NCBI GenBank assembly: GCA_944321515.1
Contig: CALULO010000002.1
Coordinates: forward strand, 165,163-229,162
From: an uncultured Atopobiaceae bacterium
Lineage (GTDB): Bacteria > Actinomycetota > Coriobacteriia > Coriobacteriales > Atopobiaceae
Reading direction: 5' to 3'
DNA length: 64,000 nt
Positions within the stretch are counted from its first letter, which is position 1. Every line of letters starts with the position of its first letter. Of this stretch, positions 1-7,807 are shown in pieces. Made by a program: the position numbers and the translations under genes. The notes beneath the pieces were generated by a model. It had not been told where the DNA came from, did not search any database, and was given only the letters and a program-made list of their open reading frames with translations.

Positions 1-1
1 G

Positions 2-913
2 GACGTCGAGGACGTCTACCTGACCACCGACGGCCTCATCCGCTCCGCCAAGAAGGGCGCCTGGCTCATCGACCTCACCACGAGCTCCCCGCAGCTCGCG
101 CGTGACATCCACGACGCTGCCGAGGTCGAGGACAAGCACGCCTTCGACTGCCCGGTCACGGGCGGCGAGCAGGGCGCCATCGACGGCACCCTCACGCTCA
201 TCATGGGCGTCACCGAGCAGGAGGCCGCCCCGGTGCTCCCGCTGCTCGAGTGCTTCTCCAGCCGCCGCTTCTACTTCGACGTGCCGGGCGGCGGCCAGAC
301 GGCCAAGCTCTGCAACCAGGTGAGCCTCGCCTCCTGCATGATGGGCTACGCCGACGCCGTGGCCCTGGCGGAGCAGTCGGGTATCGACGTGGACCGCATG
401 CTCGAGGTGCTCGCCAACGGCACGGGCGGCTCCGGGGCCTCCAAGACGCTCGCGCCGCGCTCGGTGGCCGGCGACTTCAAGCCCGGCTTCATGGCCGAGC
501 ACCTGCGCAAGGACATCGGGCTGGCCCTCCAGCGCTCCGAGGACCTGGACATCACGCTGCCGGGCGCGGAGACGGCCTTCACGCTCTTCGACATGCTCTG
601 CCAGATCGGCGGCTCGCGCATGGGCACCCAGGCCATCACCCTGCTCTATGACGACGAGGCCACCTGCACCGCCGCCGGGCTCGACTGGTCCCTGCTGGAG
701 CAGGACGAGGACGGCTGCGACTGCGGCCACGACCACGGCGACCACGAGTGCTCCTGCGGCCACGACCACGGCGAGGGACACGAGTGCTCCTGCGGCCACG
801 ACCACGACGGCGACCACGAGTGCTGCGGCGGCCACGGTGACGACCACGAGTGCTGCGGCGGCCACGGCCACGACGGCGACCACGAGTGCCACTGCCACCA
901 CCACGACGACTAG
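2..913 (+). CDS. Beta-hydroxyacid dehydrogenase (3-hydroxyisobutyrate dehydrogenase family), 5' truncated, with His/Cys-rich tail
   Basis: The reading frame is open from the first bases, so the NAD(P)-binding N-terminus lies outside the window; 303 codons are visible. The family signature DCPVTGGEQGA (substrate loop) and the GGGQTAKLCNQ segment carrying the catalytic lysine identify a beta-hydroxyacid dehydrogenase that oxidises or reduces small 3-hydroxy acids such as hydroxyisobutyrate or tartronate semialdehyde. The enzyme fold ends near nt 705. From there about 65 residues consist of repeated Cys-Gly-His-Asp-His units ending in a run of histidines, a likely zinc or nickel binding appendage not normal for this family. 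The exact substrate cannot be told. The next gene is 95 bp downstream. Confidence 0.85.
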   Translation, partial: DVEDVYLTTDGLIRSAKKGAWLIDLTTSSPQLARDIHDAAEVEDKHAFDCPVTGGEQGAIDGTLTLIMGVTEQEAAPVLPLLECFSSRRFYFDVPGGGQTAKLCNQVSLASCMMGYADAVALAEQSGIDVDRMLEVLANGTGGSGASKTLAPRSVAGDFKPGFMAEHLRKDIGLALQRSEDLDITLPGAETAFTLFDMLCQIGGSRMGTQAITLLYDDEATCTAAGLDWSLLEQDEDGCDCGHDHGDHECSCGHDHGEGHECSCGHDHDGDHECCGGHGDDHECCGGHGHDGDHECHCHHHDD

Positions 914-1008
914 CCGCCTCGGCCGGCCTGCCGTGACGGGACCCGTCCGTCGCGTGTCGGCCGGCCCGCGGTTCTTCTCGCCCATGGAGAAAGAAGGAAC
1001 CACCGACC

Positions 1009-1791
1009 TTGAACGAAAACGACATCCCGCAGAGCTCCATCGCGGTGCTCATCGACTACGAGAACCTGGCGCTCGGCACCGGCAAGCGCAAGAGGAACGG
1101 CCACCAGGAGCCGGGCCCGCTGCCTGACGTCAAGCTCATCCTGGAGCGCCTGGTCGACAAGGGCCGCATCACGGCCAAGCGCGCCTACTGCGACTGGCAG
1201 CGCTTCTCCGAGGCCGTGACGCCCCTGCACGAGCTCGGCATCGAGCTCATCGAGATCCCGGACCGCGCCTACACGGGCAAGAACTCCGCCGACATCCGCC
1301 TGGCGGTGGACGCCATGGAGATCTGCCTCACCAAGGACCACATCGACACCTTTGCCATCCTCTCCGGGGACTCGGACTTCTCGCCGCTGGTCTCCAAGCT
1401 CAAGGAGTTCGGCAAGACGGTTATCGGCGTGGGCATGAAGGAGGCCACGAGCAGCCTGCTCACCGAGGTCTGCGACGAGTTCCTCTTCTACGAGGACCTC
1501 ACGCGCCGCGCCGGCATCCCCGACTTCACCGGGAAGGTGCCCAAGGAGCGCCAGGAGTGCTACCAGCTGCTCTTTGAGACCATCGACGCCCTGCAGCGCG
1601 AGAGTGACGGCTTCATCCTGGCCTCGCGCCTCAAGGACACCATGAAGCGCAAGCGCCCGCAGTTCGCCGAGGGCACCTACGGGTACCGCTCGTTCACGGC
1701 GCTGCTGCGCGAGGCGGCCAAGCTCGGCTTCATCGAGATTCACCAGGACCCCAAGAGCGGCACCGCCGTGGTCGACGGGTTCTGCGAGTAA
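1009..1791 (+). CDS. NYN-domain ribonuclease-like protein with C-terminal LOTUS/OST-HTH domain
   Basis: 260 residues. The start is TTG at 1009, preceded by a purine-rich GAAAGAAGGAA site; the nearby ATG at 984 is out of frame. Residues about 10-150 form a NYN (PIN-like) domain with the acidic motifs IDYENLAL, NSADIRLAVDAME and ILSGDSDFSPLV that normally hold catalytic metal. Residues about 185-255 look like an OST-HTH/LOTUS domain (SDGFILASRLKDTMKRK, then GYRSFTALLREAAKLGF), an RNA-binding winged helix. This architecture is known from bacterial LabA/DUF88 proteins thought to cut or bind RNA; the target is unknown. Nine bases separate it from the next gene, so the two are probably co-transcribed. 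Confidence 0.85.
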   Translation: MNENDIPQSSIAVLIDYENLALGTGKRKRNGHQEPGPLPDVKLILERLVDKGRITAKRAYCDWQRFSEAVTPLHELGIELIEIPDRAYTGKNSADIRLAVDAMEICLTKDHIDTFAILSGDSDFSPLVSKLKEFGKTVIGVGMKEATSSLLTEVCDEFLFYEDLTRRAGIPDFTGKVPKERQECYQLLFETIDALQRESDGFILASRLKDTMKRKRPQFAEGTYGYRSFTALLREAAKLGFIEIHQDPKSGTAVVDGFCE

Positions 1792-1800
1792 GGAGGACAC

Positions 1801-2364
1801 ATGGCAAACTCGAACAGCGCGCAGATCGCGACTCTCGTCAAGGAGCTCTCCGGCGCGAGCAGGCGCCGTCGCCAGGAGGTCGCCCACCAGCTGGCCCTCA
1901 CGGCCAAGGCGAACCCGCAGCTCATGTTCGACTACGTGGACGAGCTCATCGACGCGCTCTTCCGTCCCGAGGCGCAGACGCGCTGGGAGGTGCTCGACGC
2001 CCTCTCCGCCGTTGCGGAGGCGGACGCCGACAAGGTCGTCGGCGCCTTCGACGGCGCGGAGGCCTCCCTGTTTGACAACGGCTCGGCCACGGTGCGCCTT
2101 GCCGCCTTCGTCTTCCTGTGCCGGCTCGCTGCGAGCTCAGCGGAACGCTCCGACGAGGCCTGGCCGCTGCTGGACGAGGCCATCCAGTGCTACCACGGCG
2201 ACGCCGAGTACCGCGACATGCTCGTTGCCCTGCTCGCCGTGGCGCGCGGCAACGCCTCCGACGCCACCAAGAAGGCGCTCGGCGCGCGCGTGAAGTTCGA
2301 CTCCGAGAACGGCTCGGGCTACGTGAAGACGCTCTCGGCGGAGATTATCGACGCGCTGAAGTAG
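1801..2364 (+). CDS. Hypothetical helical-repeat (HEAT-like) protein
   Basis: 187 residues with a strong AAGGAGG site 4-10 bases before the ATG. The sequence is almost entirely amphipathic helix, with recurring segments such as RWEVLDALSAVAEAD and ATVRLAAFVFLCRLA that resemble HEAT/ARM repeats. There are no membrane segments, signal peptide or catalytic motif. It probably acts as a soluble scaffold or protein-binding partner. Its position directly behind the NYN-LOTUS gene suggests the two products work together, but no specific function can be assigned from sequence. Confidence 0.75.
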   Translation: MANSNSAQIATLVKELSGASRRRRQEVAHQLALTAKANPQLMFDYVDELIDALFRPEAQTRWEVLDALSAVAEADADKVVGAFDGAEASLFDNGSATVRLAAFVFLCRLAASSAERSDEAWPLLDEAIQCYHGDAEYRDMLVALLAVARGNASDATKKALGARVKFDSENGSGYVKTLSAEIIDALK

Positions 2365-2476
2365 GGCTGCGGGGCCCGGACGGCGCCCTCAGCGTGGCTG
2401 CAGGGTTGTGCCGCCCTTGTGGCCTTCCGCGGCGCGCGCCGCGTGGCGACGTAGAATCAACTGGTTGCGTAAAGAC

Positions 2477-2495
2477 GGCCCGCCTCGTGCGGGCC
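2477..2495 (+). terminator. Hairpin before the SurA-like gene
   Basis: Perfect 7-bp arms GGCCCGC / GCGGGCC with a 5-nt loop, followed a few bases later by TTTT. It sits 22 bases before the ATG at 2518, so it could end the upstream two-gene unit or structure the leader of the next gene. A TAGAAT box at 2451-2456 could be a -10 element for the latter. Confidence 0.4.
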
Positions 2496-2517
2496 TGACC
2501 TTTTCAGGGGGGACCTC

Positions 2518-3486
2518 ATGGCAGATTCCAAGACGACTGACGAGAAGCGCGAGGACGAGAAGCCCGTCGAGAAGACCGGCGAGAAGGGCGAGAAGACCGG
2601 CGAGAAGGGCGCGGGCAAGGGCGGCGCGCCCGAGGTCGTGGACGAGCCCGGTGCGCGCTGCGGCCTGCCCACCGCGGCGTGGGTGGTCGTGACCGTGGTG
2701 GTGCTCGTGGTCGGCGTGCTGGCGGGCCACTTCCTGTTCGGAGGGTCGGGCGGCGTGGCGCTCTCCGGCCGTACGACGCTCTCCGCGGGCGAGCTTGACA
2801 GCACCATCGCCACCTACACCTACGAGGGCCGCAGCAGCAACATCACTGCGCGTGAGGTGCTTGAGGAGATCAACGGCTCCAGCCTTGGCGCCAACGATGA
2901 CGGCACCTACGACGTGCCCGCAGCCTCCGACGTGGTCTCCTATGCGCAGAACCAGATCCTGCTGGCCCAGGCCGAGGACCAGGGCATCACCGTCTCGGAC
3001 GACGAGCTCTCCGAGTTCGCGAGCACCAGCTTCGGGACGAGCGACTACGACACCATCGCCTCCAGCTACGGCATCGACGCGGAGACCGTGCAGAGCATGC
3101 TGCGCGAGACGCTCTCCATCCGGAAGCTCCAGGACAGCGTTGTGACCACCGAGCTCCCCGACCAGCCGACCCAGCCCACCGCGCCCGCCGACGGCGAGGA
3201 GGACACCCCCACCGCTGACTACGCGAGCTACGTGATTGCCCTTCTCGGCGACGAGTGGGACGCCGACGCCAACGACTGGGCCCGCACGGACGGCGACTAC
3301 TACGCCACGCTCTCCAGCTACGAGATCAGCAACGACTCGGCCACCTACGCGGCGGCCAGCGCGGCCTACTCCGTGGCGTCCAACCTCTACCAGACCGCCT
3401 ACTCGCAGCGCTCGGACGAGTGGAACACCTACACGGACGCGCTGCTCTCGCAGGCCACCATCCAGCTCGGCTCGCTGGCTGAGTAG
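2518..3486 (+). CDS. Membrane-anchored SurA/trigger-factor-like protein
   Basis: 322 residues. A charged cytoplasmic N-terminus of about 50 residues contains KTGEKGE repeats. One hydrophobic segment follows (residues about 54-76, TAAWVVVTVVVLVVG), and the rest is extracellular. Residues about 110-210 resemble the SurA-N chaperone helices: VSYAQNQILLAQAEDQGI, then VSDDELSEF and a repeated helical hairpin. No peptidyl-prolyl isomerase domain is evident, so a chaperone or adaptor role at the cell surface is the best guess. The acidic, Ser/Thr/Tyr-rich C-terminal half is typical of secreted actinobacterial proteins. The next gene starts 9 bases later. Confidence 0.7.
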   Translation: MADSKTTDEKREDEKPVEKTGEKGEKTGEKGAGKGGAPEVVDEPGARCGLPTAAWVVVTVVVLVVGVLAGHFLFGGSGGVALSGRTTLSAGELDSTIATYTYEGRSSNITAREVLEEINGSSLGANDDGTYDVPAASDVVSYAQNQILLAQAEDQGITVSDDELSEFASTSFGTSDYDTIASSYGIDAETVQSMLRETLSIRKLQDSVVTTELPDQPTQPTAPADGEEDTPTADYASYVIALLGDEWDADANDWARTDGDYYATLSSYEISNDSATYAAASAAYSVASNLYQTAYSQRSDEWNTYTDALLSQATIQLGSLAE

Positions 3487-3495
3487 GGGGCAGGC

Positions 3496-4686
3496 ATGCG
3501 TGTGGCGATAAGCTCGTGCCTGCTTGGCGTCCCGGCCCGCTACGACGGGGGCTCCAAGCCGTGCGACGAGGTCATTGAGCTTGCCAAGAAGGTGGAGGTG
3601 TGCCGCGTCTGCCCGGAGACGGCGAGCGGCCTGCCCGTCCCTCGCCCGCCCGCGGAGCAGCGGGACGGTCGCGTCTTCCTCTCCGACGGGACGGACGTGA
3701 CCGAGGATTTCGACCGGGGCTCGGAGCGGTGTCTGAAGGCGGTACACCGCGCGCAGCCTACGCTCGCCGTACTCAAGGCAAAGAGCCCGTCGTGCGGGGT
3801 CGGTCTGGTCTACGATGGAACCTACTCTGGAAGACTGATACCGGGCCAGGGCGTCTTTGCCGAGAGGCTCGAGAGGGAGGGGATCTGCGTGGTCACCGAG
3901 AACACCGTCAAGGCGTGCAAGCCGAGTGTCGAGCACCCCGTAGCCATCGTCCTGGGGAGCGGCCTGGGGCACCTTGGCTCGCTCGTGCGCCCCGTTCGCC
4001 GCATCGACTACCGTGACATCGAGGGCTTCCCCGTGGACGCGCGCCCGGTGGCGGGCCACAGCTTCGAGGCCACGGTGGGCACCATCGACGACGTGCCGGT
4101 GGTGGTCTACCCCGGTCGCATCCACCTCTATCAGGGATACTCCGCCGCTGAGGTGACCTCGCTCGTGCGTCACGCCCACCACCTTGGCTGCCGTGATATC
4201 GTCTTCGCCTGCGCCACGGGCGCGGTGCCGGGCCAGGCGCACGTGGGCCTGGGTATCCTCACGGACCAGATCAACCTCACCGGGCGCAACCCGCTGGCCG
4301 AGTGGGACGGCCTGCGTGAGGTGGAGAGCCCGTTCGTGGACATGAACGAGGCGTACTCGCCCTACCTGCGCACCATCGCGCGCGGCGTGGCCGACGACCT
4401 TGGCATCGCCGTGGAGGAGGGCGTCTACGCCGGCGTGCTCGGCCCCTGCTTCGAGACGCCGGCCGAGGTGGCCGCGCTGCGTTCGCTCGGCGTGTCCTAC
4501 GTGGGCATGAGCACCGTCAACGAGGTCATCATGGCCAAGGCCCTTGGGATGAACGTGCTCGGGCTCACGCTTGCGGCCAACGAGTCCGGCGCGCCGGCGG
4601 TCAGCCACGAGACCGTGCTCCAGACGGCAGGGGAGTACGCCGACCAGTTCGAGCGCCTCGTGCGCGGCGTCCTGCGCCTGCTGTAG
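3496..4686 (+). CDS. Fusion of TudS/DUF523 desulfidase-like domain with purine nucleoside phosphorylase
   Basis: 396 residues. Residues 1-143 are a DUF523/TudS domain: SSCLLG (Cys8), VCPETASGLPVPRPPAE (Cys39) and KSPSCGVG (Cys100) keep the three cysteines that hold a [4Fe-4S] cluster in thiouracil desulfurase. Residues 147-396 are a class II purine nucleoside phosphorylase: GSGLGHL phosphate loop, PGRIHLYQGYS, DQINLTGRNPL, GPCFETPAEVAALR and VGMSTVNEVIMA, with the base-binding Asn in LAANESG. The phosphorylase part is slightly short at its N-terminus (about 250 instead of 270-290 residues), the missing helix being replaced by the fused domain. One reading frame covers both without interruption. 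The fusion suggests linked salvage and sulfur removal for thiolated nucleosides or bases; that is inference. Confidence 0.88.
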   Translation: MRVAISSCLLGVPARYDGGSKPCDEVIELAKKVEVCRVCPETASGLPVPRPPAEQRDGRVFLSDGTDVTEDFDRGSERCLKAVHRAQPTLAVLKAKSPSCGVGLVYDGTYSGRLIPGQGVFAERLEREGICVVTENTVKACKPSVEHPVAIVLGSGLGHLGSLVRPVRRIDYRDIEGFPVDARPVAGHSFEATVGTIDDVPVVVYPGRIHLYQGYSAAEVTSLVRHAHHLGCRDIVFACATGAVPGQAHVGLGILTDQINLTGRNPLAEWDGLREVESPFVDMNEAYSPYLRTIARGVADDLGIAVEEGVYAGVLGPCFETPAEVAALRSLGVSYVGMSTVNEVIMAKALGMNVLGLTLAANESGAPAVSHETVLQTAGEYADQFERLVRGVLRLL

Positions 4687-4730
4687 CGGGGTTCGGCCGC
4701 GCGGGCATGAGCCCTTCCAAAAAAGGGGGC

Positions 4731-4759
4731 TTGCGCCGAGCGGGCACATCTCGTATAGT
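4731..4759 (+). promoter_or_regulatory. Promoter of tRNA-Thr
   Basis: TTGCGC at 4731-4736 and TATAGT at 4754-4759 with a 17-bp spacer, ending 14 bp before the tRNA 5' end. Confidence 0.7.
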
Positions 4760-4773
4760 TGTTAGCCGCTTAC

Positions 4774-4849
4774 GCCAGCTTAGCTCAGTTGGTAGAGCAC
4801 CGCTCTCGTAAAGCGGGGGTCACCAGTTCGAGTCTGGTAGCTGGCTCCA
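4774..4849 (+). tRNA. tRNA-Thr (anticodon CGU)
   Basis: 76-nt cloverleaf. The acceptor stem GCCAGCT pairs with AGCTGGC, the D stem is GCTC/GAGC, and the anticodon stem CCGCT/AGCGG encloses loop CTCGTAA with anticodon CGT at 4807-4809. The T stem is ACCAG/CTGGT with loop TTCGAGT, and the discriminator is T followed by an encoded CCA (4847-4849). It reads ACG threonine codons. Confidence 0.96.
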
Positions 4850-4859
4850 GCGTAAGTGC

Positions 4860-4893
4860 AAAGCCGTCGGGCATCAGCCCGGCGGCTTTTTCT
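4860..4893 (+). terminator. Rho-independent terminator of tRNA-Thr
   Basis: AAGCCG-t-CGGGC / GCCCG-g-CGGCTT stem with a short ATCA loop, followed by TTTTTC. Confidence 0.85.
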
Positions 4894-5168
4894 GTGACAA
4901 AGGGGACGGAGGTTTCAGACAAAGGGGACGGAGGTTTCAGACAAAGGGGACGGAGGTTTCTGTCCCACTTAAGGGGCGGGTGGGACAAAGGGGACGGAGG
5001 TTTCTGTCCCACTTCAGCGCCCGACAAGGGGGCGCATGACAAGGGGGCGGAGGCTTCTGTCTCGCCTCCGCCCCCTGTCTCGGGCTATGGCCTAACGGGG
5101 CGGTGGGACGAAAACCTCCGTCCCCATCGTCCCAGGTGGGACGAAAACCTCCGTCCCCATCGTCCCAC
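4894..5168. repeat. Dispersed repeat block, family A (GGGACGGAGG type)
   Basis: Array of imperfect copies of GACAAAGGGGACGGAGGTTT. Three direct copies come first (about 4896-4960), then palindromic copies flanked by TGTCCCAC/GTGGGACA, and two reverse-orientation copies at about 5103-5168 with GACGATGGGG variants. Reverse copies read as GACGAAAACCTCCGTCCCC. The block fills the whole gap between the tRNA and the converging transglutaminase gene and holds no credible gene. Confidence 0.85.
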
Positions 5169-7804
5169 TAGAGGAGGGGGACGAGCTTGAGGACGAGGTC
5201 GACGGTGCCGACGTTGTAGCCCGCGGCGGCGTAGCGGCCGCGCAGGCCGTCAGCGCCCGCCTGCGCGAGGATGCACAGCGGCAGCTTCTCCGGGTTCACG
5301 AACATGCGGCGCGCCAGGCGCTCGGGCAGCTCCGAGAAGTCGTCGTAGGCGACCACGGCCCCGTCCAGGGCGGGAAGGGTGCGCGCGAGCGTGAGGTCGT
5401 CAAGCGACTCGGGCCCGGGCACGGCGAGGACGAGCGGGAGCCCCGCGGCGGCGAGCCTGCCCGCCTGCTCGCGCATCTCGTTCAGGAGGTGTTCGGTGGG
5501 CTCCATGCCCGGCTCGAGGAACGCCACGACGAGCGGGCTCCCGGCCCGCGCCACGGCGGAGACGTCAAGCGCCCCGCCCCTCTCGTCGCCCAGCGCGAGG
5601 TGGTCGAGCGGGATGTCGGAGAGCAGCTGGGAGACGTCGGGGCGCCTCACGAGGAGCTCGACCGCGCCCTCCGCGACGCCGCCCTCGCCCACGACGAGCT
5701 CGCGCTCAGCGGCCTGCGTGTCGCCGGAGGGCAGGCGGGACGCCGTGGTGAGCCGGTAGGCGCCGAGGGGAAGGGTCACATCGCAGGAGCCGCCCTCCAG
5801 CGCGACGCCGCGCAGGTCAAGCTCGCGGAAGCTCGTCCGCTCCGCGCCGGCGGGGGAAAGCCCGCGCTCGAGGCGGGCGAGCCCCCACGTCTGGTAGTAG
5901 CCCGCCTCGGGGTCGTCGGCGCTCGTGACCGTGACGGTGGCGAGTCGTCCTGCGCCCTCCACGGGCACGAAGCCGCCGTCACGCCAGTACTCGGCGCCGC
6001 CGTCCGCGGGGTTCACGCGCGCGGGCACGCCCATGGTGCGGCACACGGCCACGAAGAGGAGCCTGCGCCCCTCCTCCCCAGCCTGCCCCGAGAGGACGGC
6101 GCAGCGCGGGGAGCCCACGACCCCCCGCACGTGCTCGCTCGGCGAGAAGGACGTGCGGTCAGCTACCACCTCCCAGGCCACGGCCGGGTCGGCGACGACC
6201 TTGGCCCCAAGCTCGTCGCCGAGCCAGGAGCACAGCAGCGCGCGCCAGGGGGCCAGGCCCTCGAAGTGGATGCGCGGGCAGAGCACGTAGCGGCGGAAGA
6301 TCCCCTCCGCCTCGGCCGCGTCGGTGCAGCCCTCGCGCGCGAGGTAGGAGAGGGCGTCCTCGCGCACGAGGCGCGCGCCGGCGACGTGGTCCTCGAGGAC
6401 GTCGGCCCTAAGGTCGCGGAAGTCCTTGGACGCAAGGGTGGAGAGAAGCTCCGCACGGTCGGCACCGTCGTCCGCGCCGAGGAAGCGCGCGACCTCCGGG
6501 GCGTTCCCGAAGGCGAGCTCGAGGTAGGGGAGGGCGCCCTCGCCAAGGCCCTCGCCCGCGGCCAGGGCGCGGGCCGCCTCGAGCATGCCGGAGACGCGAC
6601 GTGTGCGCGCGAGGTCGTCGGCGCGCTTCCTGGCGCGCCCCGCGGCGGCTTGCTCGGGGGTGAGGGGCTGGGACGGCGCCGGGTGGTCGGAGGGCGCCCG
6701 CACGTCGAGCTCCGTCCAGGAACCGTCCGCGCAGACCTCGCGCGCACCGAGCCCCAGGGTGACCTCCGAGCGCTCCGCCGTGTCGATCGTGAGCTCGGCG
6801 AGCTCGTCCCCGCGCGAGGCGCACACGCGCAGCGTGCCCTCGCCCACGAGGGCGCGAGCGACGCCCGAGGCGTCGGTGACGAGGGACGCCACGTCGCGCC
6901 AGACGGCCTCGTTGAGGATGCGCAGGCACACGTCGGCGCCCTCCACCGGCTGTCCGCCCGCGTCCGTCACGCGCACCGCGAGCGTGGTGGTGGGGGCGTA
7001 GCGGTCGGTGAGATTGACGATCACCTGGCAGCCCTCCCGGGCAAGCAGGTGCCCGTCACGCTCGAAGTCGCAGCCGAAGTCGCCGAACAGGCGCGTGTGG
7101 ACCACGATCGCGCGGCCGGACGCCGCCGTGAACCAGCCGCGGTCGAGCGCCTCCTCGGGCTCGCAGGCGCCGAGGTAGTGCCAGCCGTCGCCCGTGTAGG
7201 CCTCGACCCAGGCGTGGTTGTCGTCGCAGTGGGCCCACCAGGGGGCGTAGAGCTGACGGGCGGGGATGCCCACGGAGCGCAGGGCGGAGACCAGCAGCGT
7301 GGACTCCTCGCCGCACCGGCCGCTGCCCGAGGCGAGCATCCCGAGCGGGCCGAGCGTGCGCCCGTCGGATGCCTGGTACGTGGCGACCTCGCAGCACCAG
7401 TGGTTGACCTCCAGCACGGCCGACGCCGCGTCGAGCCCCTCGAGGCGCGGCGCCAGCGGCTCGTGCAGGGCGGGCCAGGCGTCGGCGACGCGCTCGTTGT
7501 TGACGCGCGGGCATGCCACGTAGTGGACGAAGACGTCCTCGGGCACGTCCGAGCACCAGGGGCTCTCGGCCCTCAGCCGCGCGGCCTGCCGCGCGAAGGA
7601 GGCGAGCGTCGCCACCCCCGCGTCGAAGGCGTCCTCGAGCGGGAGCGTGGCGAGGTAGCCCTTGAGCAGCACGCGCTCGTCCTCGCCCTCGAGCCCCTCG
7701 AGGGCGGCGGCTACCTCCCCGGCGATGGGGGCGAGAAGTTCTTCTCGCCTCGCAAGGCCCTGCTCGACGTATGACTTGTACTCTGCAGAGAGAAGGCTCG
7801 ACAT
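5168..7804 (-). CDS. Tandem transglutaminase-like domain protein
   Basis: 878 residues. The first half contains a transglutaminase core: SGSGRCGEES (Cys164), then AHCDDNHAWVEAY (His197) and WHYLGACEPE as the acidic position, so the Cys-His pair needed for a papain-like hydrolase or crosslinker is present. Around residues 480-640 a second related copy occurs (YVLCPRIHFEGLAPW mirrors YVACPRVNNERVADAW), but its His motif is replaced by AEYWRDGGF, so it is probably inactive. Between them lie beta-rich segments like carboxypeptidase-regulatory domains (ADVCLRILNEAVW). The last about 130 residues resemble a thioredoxin-like fold without redox cysteines. No signal peptide. It follows the fucosidase by 3 bases and is probably translated with it. 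Confidence 0.8.
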   Translation of the reverse strand: MSSLLSAEYKSYVEQGLARREELLAPIAGEVAAALEGLEGEDERVLLKGYLATLPLEDAFDAGVATLASFARQAARLRAESPWCSDVPEDVFVHYVACPRVNNERVADAWPALHEPLAPRLEGLDAASAVLEVNHWCCEVATYQASDGRTLGPLGMLASGSGRCGEESTLLVSALRSVGIPARQLYAPWWAHCDDNHAWVEAYTGDGWHYLGACEPEEALDRGWFTAASGRAIVVHTRLFGDFGCDFERDGHLLAREGCQVIVNLTDRYAPTTTLAVRVTDAGGQPVEGADVCLRILNEAVWRDVASLVTDASGVARALVGEGTLRVCASRGDELAELTIDTAERSEVTLGLGAREVCADGSWTELDVRAPSDHPAPSQPLTPEQAAAGRARKRADDLARTRRVSGMLEAARALAAGEGLGEGALPYLELAFGNAPEVARFLGADDGADRAELLSTLASKDFRDLRADVLEDHVAGARLVREDALSYLAREGCTDAAEAEGIFRRYVLCPRIHFEGLAPWRALLCSWLGDELGAKVVADPAVAWEVVADRTSFSPSEHVRGVVGSPRCAVLSGQAGEEGRRLLFVAVCRTMGVPARVNPADGGAEYWRDGGFVPVEGAGRLATVTVTSADDPEAGYYQTWGLARLERGLSPAGAERTSFRELDLRGVALEGGSCDVTLPLGAYRLTTASRLPSGDTQAAERELVVGEGGVAEGAVELLVRRPDVSQLLSDIPLDHLALGDERGGALDVSAVARAGSPLVVAFLEPGMEPTEHLLNEMREQAGRLAAAGLPLVLAVPGPESLDDLTLARTLPALDGAVVAYDDFSELPERLARRMFVNPEKLPLCILAQAGADGLRGRYAAAGYNVGTVDLVLKLVPLL

Positions 7805-7807
7805 CTC

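Noticed and set aside
2389-4749. 786-codon open frame on the minus strand
   Set aside because: It is antisense to the SurA-like gene and the TudS-phosphorylase fusion, both of which have family motifs; the antisense product is compositionally biased and unlike any protein family.
4894-5168. CRISPR array
   Set aside because: Repeats are of variable length, adjacent or overlapping, in both orientations, and without unique spacers of constant size; no cas genes nearby.
4759-5190. 143-codon frame over the tRNA and repeats
   Set aside because: It runs through a tRNA gene and family A repeats, and its translation consists of repeat by-products such as DENLRPHRP.
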